6,072 nucleotides of DNA from an uncultured Clostridia bacterium. Lineage in GTDB: Bacteria; Bacillota; Clostridia; Christensenellales; UBA1242. The notes under the pieces were generated by a model. The model was not told the origin of the DNA and ran no database searches. It worked only from the letters and a program-made list of their open reading frames with translations. The translations under genes and the position numbers were made by a program. Below are positions 1 through 4,812 of the stretch, in pieces; position 1 is the first letter of the stretch, and each line of letters starts with the position of its first letter. Location of the stretch: positions 1-6,072 of the forward strand of contig CALDPW010000001.1 of the NCBI GenBank assembly GCA_937911885.1, written 5' to 3'.

Positions 1-70
1 TAAATAGTCGTTTATTTTTTTATTTTAATATTAAGTAATAATATAATAAATATTTAATATTAAAAATTTG

Positions 71-99
71 TTGCTATTTTTGTAAAAATATAATATATT
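71..99 (+). promoter_or_regulatory. Candidate sigma-A-type promoter for the 106-221 RNA element
   Basis: TTGCTA (71-76) and TATATT (94-99) are separated by exactly 17 bp, a good match to a housekeeping promoter. The predicted start is near 106, immediately before the left arm of the outer helix of the RNA element. The surroundings are extremely A/T-rich, so chance matches are common; the agreement with the RNA's 5' edge is the main support. Confidence 0.45.
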
Positions 100-105
100 A
101 AATTT

Positions 106-221
106 AGATATTAACAAATAGGGTTTCAGTGCTTTTTTGTTGGTAGTGTTACTAACGAACCCACGAACTAACAGTTTAGTTTTTGTTGTTAATATTACGG
201 AACCCGAAAGGGTTCTTTTTT
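106..221 (+). ncRNA. Candidate structured RNA (leader or independent small RNA), class not recognised
   Basis: The stretch folds by eye into nested and adjacent helices. An outer 10-bp helix pairs 108-117 with 186-195. Inside it, GGGTTT (121-126) pairs with GAACCC (157-162), with one G-U pair, and encloses a hairpin GTTGGTA/TACTAAC (139-145 with 150-156, loop GTGT). A second hairpin pairs AACTAA (166-171) with TTAGTT (176-181). A terminator hairpin follows at 200-221. The promoter upstream would start transcription at the edge of the outer helix. The architecture resembles a riboswitch or attenuator in front of the glycosylase gene, or a free small RNA. I checked it from memory against T-box, purine, TPP, fluoride, tetrahydrofolate, guanidine, SRP and 6S RNAs and recognise none. 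The outer helix has only one G-C pair, so it needs covariation support. Confidence 0.45.
200..221 (+). terminator. Rho-independent terminator, possible attenuator
   Basis: GAACCC (200-205), a GAAA tetraloop (206-209) and GGGTTC (210-215) form a 6-bp hairpin, followed by six T (216-221). It lies only about 50 bp before the next start codon, so it either ends an independent small RNA or works as an attenuator. GAACCC also occurs at 157-162 and could compete for 210-215 as an antiterminator. Confidence 0.8.
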
Positions 222-223
222 AT

Positions 224-251
224 TTGAAAAATGAAAAAAATAATATATACT
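224..251 (+). promoter_or_regulatory. Possible internal promoter for the glycosylase/GNAT operon
   Basis: TTGAAA (224-229) and TATACT (246-251) are 16 bp apart. Transcription would start near 258, right at the AAAGGA ribosome-binding site of the following gene. If real, it makes that gene independent of read-through past the 200-221 terminator and rules out a start codon at 231. It is supported only by consensus match in A/T-rich DNA. Confidence 0.35.
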
Positions 252-272
252 ACTAGTAAAGGAAAAACAAAA

Positions 273-911
273 ATGGAAGAACTTAACAAAATTTATGATG
301 AACTTCAATTAAAATATGGCGATCCAAATTTTAATTGTGCATATGGTGGTGGCGAATTAAAAAATCCAAAAGTTTGTTTTGTGTTTATGAATCCAACAGC
401 AAAAAACATTTCAACAAACAAAAGTTGGAATGGTGTTAGATATCAATGGTTGGGCGTTAAGCCAATTTGGAAGTTTTTAACCAATTTGGGATTGTTTAGT
501 GTGGAACTTAACAACATTATTCAAAACAAAAAAGCAAAGGATTGGACCAACGATTTTTGCGAGCTTGTTTATAACGAAGTTAAAGATAATTCGGTTTATA
601 TAACAAATTTGGCAAAGTGCACACAAGCCGATGCAAGACCTTTGCCCGATAGTGTTTTTTTGGAATATAAAAAATATTTAATAGAGGAATTATTAAAAGT
701 TAATCCACAAAAAATAATTTTTTTTGGTAATCAGGTTTCTAGCCTAATGTTGGATCAAAAAATAACAGTATCAACATGTCGCAAACAAAAGTTTAATTTA
801 AGCCTAAACGGAAAAATGTATGATAGTTATGCTGTGTTTTATCCGGTGGGAAATGGCTTTTTTAATGTTAACAAAGCTATTGAAGATATTAAATTTATAT
901 TAAACAGTTAG
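273..911 (+). CDS. Uracil-DNA glycosylase superfamily protein
   Basis: A 212-residue protein with the layout of the uracil-DNA glycosylase superfamily, which removes uracil or other damaged bases from DNA. I chose ATG 273 because AAAGGA (258-263) lies 9 nt before it. The in-frame ATG at 231, which would add 14 lysine-rich residues, has no ribosome-binding site and abuts a terminator. The first active-site loop reads VCFVFMNPTAKN (residues about 34-45). Its Asn-Pro resembles the NPG motif of Mug-type enzymes rather than GQDPY of classical Ung or GEAPG of family 4. A strand ending in NLAKC (about 112-116) and the strand IIFFGNQ (about 148-154) fit the Rossmann-like core. The usual second-loop HPS is replaced by FYPVGNG (about 189-195). 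The gene is 7 nt upstream of the acetyltransferase gene, in one operon. The superfamily is fairly secure; substrate and catalytic competence are not. Confidence 0.7.
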   Translation: MEELNKIYDELQLKYGDPNFNCAYGGGELKNPKVCFVFMNPTAKNISTNKSWNGVRYQWLGVKPIWKFLTNLGLFSVELNNIIQNKKAKDWTNDFCELVYNEVKDNSVYITNLAKCTQADARPLPDSVFLEYKKYLIEELLKVNPQKIIFFGNQVSSLMLDQKITVSTCRKQKFNLSLNGKMYDSYAVFYPVGNGFFNVNKAIEDIKFILNS

Positions 912-918
912 GTGAAAA

Positions 919-1371
919 ATGAATAAGATAAAAATTGTAACACCAAACGAAAAAGATAATTTGTTTGAAATGTTTAACACATATATGCATGAGTTGGCAC
1001 AGTTTGATCCAACCATAAAATTTAAAAACAACATTGTTAAATACAAATGGTTTAACAACTATTTTGTTGATAAAGATAGATTTGCCTTTTATTTTGTTAA
1101 CAACAACACCATTGCAGGTTTTGCATTAATTAGACAAATTGAGTGTGATAAGTTTGAAATTGCCGAATTTTATGTTGATCCACAATTTAGGCAAAACAAC
1201 AACTCTCTTTGGTTTGCAAACTCGGTTGTTGATTTGTTTAAAGGCGAATTTCAGTTTTGCACCAGATGCGAAAATGTTAGGGCAATAAAATTTTGGGATA
1301 AGTTTGTGTTAAACAAACAACTTATAAAATCCTTGATTGAAAACGATAACAAACATTGGGTTATAAAATAA
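919..1371 (+). CDS. GNAT-family N-acetyltransferase-like protein with degenerate acetyl-CoA loop
   Basis: A 150-residue protein with the GNAT fold order: an N-terminal helix pair, a central strand (about 64-72, TIAGFALIR), the strand EIAEFYVDP (80-88), the loop and helix of motif A, and a C-terminal ENVRAIKFWDKF (118-129), which matches the conserved N-x-x-A-x-x-F-W/Y segment of the family. GNAT enzymes move an acetyl group from acetyl-CoA to an amine. The pyrophosphate-binding loop, normally R/Q-x-x-G-x-G/A, reads RQNNNS (91-96), so both small residues that contact CoA are replaced. Either CoA binding is altered or the protein no longer acetylates. Its ribosome-binding site AGGTGA (910-915) overlaps the upstream stop, indicating translational linkage with the glycosylase gene. 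It is followed by a terminator. The substrate is unknown. Confidence 0.75.
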   Translation: MNKIKIVTPNEKDNLFEMFNTYMHELAQFDPTIKFKNNIVKYKWFNNYFVDKDRFAFYFVNNNTIAGFALIRQIECDKFEIAEFYVDPQFRQNNNSLWFANSVVDLFKGEFQFCTRCENVRAIKFWDKFVLNKQLIKSLIENDNKHWVIK

Positions 1372-1399
1372 AAAAATAGGCTAAATTAGCCTATTTTTT
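1372..1399. terminator. Bidirectional rho-independent terminator
   Basis: TAGGCT (1377-1382) pairs with AGCCTA (1388-1393) around a 5-nt loop. A-rich sequence on the left (1371-1376) extends the stem and pairs with the T-tract on the right (1394-1399). It can stop the glycosylase/GNAT operon on the plus strand and the YjzC-like gene on the minus strand, whose stop codon (1398-1400) overlaps it. Confidence 0.88.
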
Positions 1400-1559
1400 A
1401 TTCTTGTTGTTGATAATAGCTACCTTCGTGTTGAGTAGCCGGAAAGCGTTCGCCTTGTTCTAAATAAACCGAACCACCACAAGATCCATATTTGTCGTAT
1501 GCAACATAATTGCCACTTTTTGGTGCTTGTTCACCAGGTTTCCATTTTTTGTTTGTCAT
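1398..1559 (-). CDS. YjzC-like small protein (53 aa)
   Basis: A short minus-strand gene of 53 codons plus TAA, with ATG at 1559-1557 preceded by a perfect AGGAGG (1574-1569) 9 nt upstream. The product begins MTNKKWKPGEQAPKSG and continues through NYVAYDKYG, a Gly/Ser-rich turn, and GERFPAT before a Gln/Tyr-rich tail. The pattern x-P-G-E-x-A-P-x-S-G-x-Y followed by G-E-x-F-P-x-T matches what I know of the YjzC-like family, small soluble Bacillota proteins of unknown function. There is no signal peptide or membrane segment, and one cysteine. It is convergent with the acetyltransferase gene and divergent from the metallo-hydrolase operon, so it is probably transcribed alone; I could not identify a convincing promoter. 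The strong ribosome-binding site and intact domain argue that this is a real gene despite its size. Confidence 0.8.
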   Translation of the reverse strand: MTNKKWKPGEQAPKSGNYVAYDKYGSCGGSVYLEQGERFPATQHEGSYYQQQE

Positions 1560-1624
1560 ATATTTAACCCTCCTACAAATATTTTGTGCAGTAATACAAA
1601 AATTATTATTTGTTTTTTATAAAG

Positions 1625-1653
1625 TTGTGTTTTTAATTTTTATTTTTTATAAT
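1625..1653 (+). promoter_or_regulatory. Sigma-A-type promoter of the metallo-hydrolase operon
   Basis: TTGTGT (1625-1630), a 17-bp spacer and a perfect TATAAT (1648-1653). The expected start near 1660 gives a leader of only about 14 nt, with the AAGGA ribosome-binding site at its 5' end. Confidence 0.65.
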
Positions 1654-1673
1654 GATAAAAAGGAATTATACAT

Positions 1674-2402
1674 ATGAAAATAAAAATTTTGGGTTGTTCA
1701 CATTCGTGGACTGAACGATATTCTTCGTGTTACTTAATTAATCACAACATTTTAATGGATTGTGGTGCCGATGCTTATAAAGCATATATTAAAACAAAAA
1801 AACCTTTTACCGATATTGAACTAATTTTAGTTTCGCATTTTCATGCTGATCACATTGCAGGATTAAACTGTTTTTTAACATATTATCAACGCAGACCAGA
1901 ACTTGCAAAAAATAAAAAAGTTAAAATTGTTGGTCCAAAAGGAATTAGAAACGCTTGCTATTCGGTTTTTGAGTTTAGCAATTTGTTTAGTGCAAATTTG
2001 GATGAACTGTTTGAGTTTGTTGAATTAAACGAAGGTGAAAGTTTTGTTTTTGATGAAATTACAATAACTGGCTACTACTTAAAACATGGCGATATTGATA
2101 ACATGGGTTACATTTTTACAACCAATGGTTTTAATTTTGGTTACACTGGCGACACAACAAATCACAGTCAACTTTATAATTTTATTGATAAGTGCGATAT
2201 GTGTTTTGTGGATGTTGCAAGATTGCAAACAAGTTATAGTCATTTGGGAGTAGATGATTTTGAAAAAATACTAAACCAATATCCAACAAAACAAATTTAT
2301 GCAACCCATTGCGATCAAGAAGTTTATGATATGCCACATTTAAACAATAATATGGCACGTGAAAATGATGAATTTGAAGTTGGAATTTTGGAGGACTGTT
2401 AA
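1674..2402 (+). CDS. MBL-fold metallo-hydrolase, RNase Z-like
   Basis: A 242-residue cytoplasmic metallo-beta-lactamase-fold enzyme, expected to bind two metal ions, usually zinc. The N-terminus (LGCSHSW, SSCYLI, ILMDCG) has the pattern of the RNase Z/ElaC-like branch. Metal ligands are visible in order: H55-x-H57-x-D59-H60 in SHFHADH, H138 in LKHG, D160 in YTGDT and H212 in THC. H190 in SHLG is a further conserved-looking histidine. Only 22 residues separate H138 from D160, leaving no room for the substrate-clamping exosite arm of true tRNase Z (as I recall its position). The HEATF-like segment of that enzyme is also absent; FVDVA (178-182) stands there. I therefore call it an RNase Z-like hydrolase, not the tRNA 3'-processing enzyme. 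The start is supported by AAGGA (1660-1664), 9 nt upstream. It is the first gene of an operon with a second MBL protein, overlapping it by one base. Confidence 0.85.
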   Translation: MKIKILGCSHSWTERYSSCYLINHNILMDCGADAYKAYIKTKKPFTDIELILVSHFHADHIAGLNCFLTYYQRRPELAKNKKVKIVGPKGIRNACYSVFEFSNLFSANLDELFEFVELNEGESFVFDEITITGYYLKHGDIDNMGYIFTTNGFNFGYTGDTTNHSQLYNFIDKCDMCFVDVARLQTSYSHLGVDDFEKILNQYPTKQIYATHCDQEVYDMPHLNNNMARENDEFEVGILEDC

Positions 2403-3019
2403 TGGATAATGTAAAAATAAAACACAATTCAATAATTATTAACAATACAATTTATTTTGATCCTTATAAGATTGAAGAAAACTTAAACAACGCAAGCATT
2501 GTGTTTATAACACATTCACATTATGATCATTTTAGTCCAGATGATATTAAAAAAGTTAAAAACGAAAATACCTTGTTTGTATGCACAAGCGAAGTTAAGT
2601 TTGAACTTGTTAAGTTGGGTGTTTCGTTAAACAATGTTTTAATTGTTTCTCCAAACAAAGAATATGAGTTTGGTGGCTACAAATTTTCAACATTTCCAGC
2701 ATACACAATAAAATCAAACTATCATCCAAAAATTAATGATTGGGTGGGTTACATTGTTAACATAAACGATGTTAATGTTGCAGTGCTGGGCGATACCGAT
2801 GCAACCGAAGAAGCTGAACAAATTAAATGCGATGTTTTGTTTGTTCCAATTGGTGGAACTTACACGCTTGATGCAGTTGAAGCTGCACAATTAACAAACA
2901 AAATAATGCCAAAAATTGTGTATCCAACACACTATGGTGTTTTGATTGGTTCAAAAGAAGATTGCACAGTGTTTAGCGAAAATGTTGATAAGTCAATCGA
3001 AGTTAAAATTGCATATTAA
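2402..3019 (+). CDS. MBL-fold metallo-hydrolase, UlaG/UPF0173-like
   Basis: A 205-residue metallo-beta-lactamase-fold protein of the short branch that includes UlaG-like and UPF0173 proteins. Metal-site residues are H38-x-H40-x-D42-H43 (THSHYDH), H108 (NYHPK), D131 (LGDTD) and H177 (PTHYG). The segments HPKINDWVGYIV (108-119), VPIGGTYTLDA (148-158) and EAAQLTNKIMPKIVYPTHYG (160-179) are typical of this branch, so the active site looks complete. It is likely a cytoplasmic hydrolase; the substrate cannot be predicted, since members act on lactones, phosphodiesters or unknown compounds. Its ATG shares an A with the TAA of the preceding gene (TAATG), and GGAGG (2390-2394) lies 7 nt upstream, so the two are probably translationally coupled and made in similar amounts. 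It is the last gene of its operon, followed by a strong terminator. Confidence 0.85.
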   Translation: MDNVKIKHNSIIINNTIYFDPYKIEENLNNASIVFITHSHYDHFSPDDIKKVKNENTLFVCTSEVKFELVKLGVSLNNVLIVSPNKEYEFGGYKFSTFPAYTIKSNYHPKINDWVGYIVNINDVNVAVLGDTDATEEAEQIKCDVLFVPIGGTYTLDAVEAAQLTNKIMPKIVYPTHYGVLIGSKEDCTVFSENVDKSIEVKIAY

Positions 3020-3023
3020 AAAA

Positions 3024-3052
3024 GCATAGAGAATTTCTCTATGCCTTTTTTT
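3024..3052. terminator. Bidirectional rho-independent terminator
   Basis: GCATAGAGA (3024-3032) pairs perfectly with TCTCTATGC (3036-3044), followed by a T-run (3046-3052) and preceded by six A (3018-3023). It serves the metallo-hydrolase operon on the plus strand and the collagen-like gene on the minus strand, whose stop codon (3053-3051) lies in the T-run. Confidence 0.92.
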
Positions 3053-3371
3053 AACCTTCCATTAAACCTGCATTAATTAAAGCAGTAATAACATCATTCA
3101 AAGTTGTTGCAATTTCGTCGGTGGTGGCAGTTGTTGCTACCAAAGGAACATTAGCTGCTGGTGTAACAACGCCAGCAGGGCCTTGTGGCCCCTCTGGTCC
3201 CACAGGACCAGTTGCACCAGTAGGACCAGTTGCACCGGTAGGACCAATAGGACCTTGTGGTCCAGCAGGACCAGTTGGTCCTGGAATTAATCTAATTCTC
3301 TCAATAATGGTGGAATTGTTATATCTGCAACAAGGTTGAGTATTGCAGTTGCATGAATTAAATGGACACAT
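3051..3371 (-). CDS. Short collagen-like protein with Cys-rich N-terminus
   Basis: A 106-residue protein with three parts. The head has five cysteines in CPFNSCNCNTQPCC (residues 2-15). A short linker leads to twelve uninterrupted Gly-X-Y triplets (about 31-66), rich in GPT, GPA, GAT and GPQ. The tail ends in TTDEIATTLNDVITALINAG, a probable amphipathic helix of the T-x-x-x-x-x-x-x-N-x-x-x-x-x-L-x-x-A-G type seen after collagen-like stretches in Bacillota and phage fibre proteins. The Gly-X-Y run should form a triple helix and the tail may trimerise it. There is no signal peptide. Such proteins occur on spore surfaces (BclA-like) and on phage particles; with no phage genes here, a spore or cell-surface role is the better guess. 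I chose ATG 3371 because AGGTGA lies 8 nt before it; an in-frame GTG at 3383 sits inside that ribosome-binding site. It lies downstream of the ferritin-like gene on the same strand. Confidence 0.85.
   Translation of the reverse strand: MCPFNSCNCNTQPCCRYNNSTIIERIRLIPGPTGPAGPQGPIGPTGATGPTGATGPVGPEGPQGPAGVVTPAANVPLVATTATTDEIATTLNDVITALINAGLMEG
3204..3239. repeat. Two tandem 18-bp units inside the collagen-like region
   Basis: Units 3204-3221 and 3222-3239 differ at one base and encode consecutive six-residue Gly-Ala-Thr-Gly-Pro-Thr-type blocks. Near-identity at the DNA level, including third positions, points to recent duplication; such repeats commonly vary in copy number between strains. Confidence 0.75.
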
Positions 3372-3398
3372 AATTGTTTTCACCTGTAAATAAATTTT

Positions 3399-3410
3399 GA
3401 AACATGTTTC
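3399..3410. promoter_or_regulatory. Candidate operator: perfect palindrome GAAACATGTTTC
   Basis: A perfect 12-bp palindrome centred about 33 bp upstream of the collagen-like start codon, just downstream of an A/T-rich -10-like TATAAA on the minus strand (3419-3414). No convincing -35 hexamer lies upstream, so the promoter may use an alternative sigma factor or an activator. The palindrome has no loop, which fits a protein-binding DNA site better than an RNA hairpin. Confidence 0.4.
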
Positions 3411-3434
3411 TATTTTATATTATTTAATCCAGGC

Positions 3435-3452
3435 AAAAAATGTTACAAACAT
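3435..3452 (-). terminator. Weak terminator-like hairpin after the ferritin-like gene
   Basis: On the minus strand ATGTT and AACAT (3452-3448 with 3444-3440) pair around a 3-nt loop and are followed by six T (3440-3435). The 5-bp A/T-rich stem is far weaker than the other terminators here, so some transcription could continue into the collagen-like gene. Confidence 0.35.
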
Positions 3453-3458
3453 CAAATT

Positions 3459-4703
3459 TTAACAAGGTGTTCTAGCAATAGTGGTGTTATCTTTTTTGCG
3501 ATTGTTTAACTCCTTAATTGGGTGTGCCGAATCTTGATATCTATAATCTTGCCCCAGTTTTTCAATTGCCTTGTTAATAACAATGTGACTTGCAACCATT
3601 TCGGCTGGTTCAATAACTTGGTTTTGATATCCAAAAAAGTCGGCGTTTTGTTTTAGTTTGCAAACTTCAATATAATCACATTTATTACCGGTTAAGGTAA
3701 CTGTTTCGGCAATAACATTTCTAACATATTCTTTGTTGGAGCCAAGTTTTAACAGAGTTGGAAATTCTCCATTTCCAAATACACTTTCGTAGCTTTTGTT
3801 TTCGTATTTTTCTAGTAATTCGCAAGCCTTTTTTAAGTGTGCACATTCCATTTCGTAATGTTCTTGCCAAATGTGTTTTAGGTTGACATTATCTTCTTCC
3901 ATTAAACAACTATAATATAAATAACATTCGGTGTATTCGTGCATAACAAGCTGTTCTAACCACGAACATGTTGGATCTTTTAAACTTTCATATTGTGTTA
4001 CATGTTCTTCTTCAACCATGGCAATTTCGGCATATAACTTACGACCTAAATCGTTTTTATACCACTGTGCAATATTCATGTAGTAGTTCATGGTTTGTTG
4101 CTCGGCTGCTGTTATAATGTTTGCTACCAGCTTTGAATACAAATCGCTTTTTTTAGCAATCATTGGTTTTTTTACGTTATCTTTTGGGTATCGATGGTGT
4201 GCAATGGTTGGGCGTGCTGGCATTATTTCGGTAAATTTGCCTACTAATGCAGAGGCATCTTCGTGTTTATCAATCATTAACAAATTGCTAAATCTATAAA
4301 GGTGATCAAAATCTTCTAACAAAGCAAAGTTGAGTGCCTTAATATTATTTTTATCTGTTTCGTTTTGTGCTAACACTGCTGTTAAGTCAATGGCTAATTG
4401 TTCGTAGCCAATTGTTGTTTCCAAAATACTTTCGTTAATAGGTTTTAAACAACTAATTCTTTTTTGTTGCTGTTGTTCTTGATTTCGAATAACAGCAATT
4501 TCACGTTTTAGTTCGTCGTTATCGCAATTGCGTGCAAACTGATGCATAAACCAGTTGCTTTCAAACTCTAAACCATTTAACAAAATAACCCTGGTTTTTG
4601 AATAAGGGCCAGTTGTTTTTTTGTTATACGATTTTGGATACATTTGATTAAGTGGAATAAAATAACTATTAATTTCTTTTGTTTTTATGTTTAATGGATT
4701 CAT
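3459..4703 (-). CDS. Ferritin-like (diiron four-helix) protein, 414 aa, unknown role
   Basis: A mostly helical 414-residue protein. Four helices at about 187-300 carry the classic ferritin/rubrerythrin pattern Glu...ExxH...Glu...ExxH: E201 (AAEQQ), E231/H234 (EEEH), E256 (HEYTE, possibly E259) and E286/H289 (ECAH). This should build a di-iron or di-manganese site. An earlier helix pair (about 95-142) carries E101 and D131/H134 (DFDH) and may extend the bundle or be a decayed half of a second one. About 90 N-terminal and 115 C-terminal residues match nothing I recognise; a glutamine run lies at 76-80. Ferritin-like proteins store metal, destroy peroxide or oxidise substrates; there is no rubredoxin CxxC pair, so it is not a classical rubrerythrin. 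ATG 4703 follows AAAGGAG by 6 nt. It is divergent from the 2H phosphoesterase gene and upstream of the collagen-like gene. A spore-coat or oxidative-stress role is inference. Confidence 0.75.
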   Translation of the reverse strand: MNPLNIKTKEINSYFIPLNQMYPKSYNKKTTGPYSKTRVILLNGLEFESNWFMHQFARNCDNDELKREIAVIRNQEQQQQKRISCLKPINESILETTIGYEQLAIDLTAVLAQNETDKNNIKALNFALLEDFDHLYRFSNLLMIDKHEDASALVGKFTEIMPARPTIAHHRYPKDNVKKPMIAKKSDLYSKLVANIITAAEQQTMNYYMNIAQWYKNDLGRKLYAEIAMVEEEHVTQYESLKDPTCSWLEQLVMHEYTECYLYYSCLMEEDNVNLKHIWQEHYEMECAHLKKACELLEKYENKSYESVFGNGEFPTLLKLGSNKEYVRNVIAETVTLTGNKCDYIEVCKLKQNADFFGYQNQVIEPAEMVASHIVINKAIEKLGQDYRYQDSAHPIKELNNRKKDNTTIARTPC

Positions 4704-4727
4704 ATGTTACTCCTTTAATTAAATGTT

Positions 4728-4743
4728 AAATTGTTAACAATTT
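4728..4743. promoter_or_regulatory. Candidate operator: 16-bp palindrome with core TTGTTAACAA
   Basis: AAATTGTTAACAATTT is a perfect palindrome centred about 33 bp upstream of the ferritin-like start codon, just downstream of that gene's predicted transcription start. A repressor bound here would block the minus-strand promoter and might also affect the divergent gene. The half-site TTGTTAA resembles one arm of clostridial Rex sites, but those have a 4-bp spacer that is missing here. Confidence 0.45.
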
Positions 4744-4750
4744 TTTAGAT

Positions 4751-4780
4751 TTTATAACTAACTATTTAAATTGGTGTAAA
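4751..4780 (-). promoter_or_regulatory. Candidate promoter of the ferritin-like gene
   Basis: Read on the minus strand, TTTACA (4780-4775) and TATAAA (4756-4751) are 18 bp apart, placing the start near 4744 at the edge of the 16-bp palindrome. It overlaps the divergent promoter, so the two probably cannot be occupied together. Confidence 0.5.
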
Positions 4781-4793
4781 TTTGTGTTATAGT
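4765..4793 (+). promoter_or_regulatory. Extended -10 promoter of the 2H phosphoesterase gene
   Basis: TTTAAA (4765-4770), a 17-bp spacer and TATAGT (4788-4793), preceded by TG at 4785-4786, which makes an extended -10. The start near 4800 gives a leader of about 13 nt that begins at the AGGAG ribosome-binding site. Confidence 0.55.
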
Positions 4794-4812
4794 ATTTTTG
4801 TAGGAGATTAAT

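Noticed and set aside
121..205. Integron attC-like or mobile-element recombination site
   Set aside because: The inverted GTT/AAC elements are better explained as RNA helices between a promoter and a terminator. There is no integrase, cassette array or flanking repeat.
1674..2402. Genuine tRNase Z (rnz)
   Set aside because: The spacing between H138 and D160 is too short for the tRNA-binding exosite, and the HEATF-like segment is missing.
2182..2445. Minus-strand open frame across the two MBL genes
   Set aside because: Both plus-strand genes have complete metal motifs and proper ribosome-binding sites; the antisense frame has neither a site nor a recognisable product.
3121..3339. Plus-strand open frame rich in Gly-Pro opposite the collagen-like gene
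   Set aside because: It is the complement of the GGx-CCx repeat, which stays open on both strands. It has no ribosome-binding site and lies wholly inside the minus-strand gene.
3051..3371. Phage tail or head fibre as evidence for a prophage
   Set aside because: Collagen-like repeats and the C-terminal helix do occur in phage fibres, but no phage structural, replication or integration gene is in the window.
4090..4299. Plus-strand hydrophobic open frame within the ferritin-like gene
   Set aside because: Antisense shadow of helical coding sequence with no initiation signal.
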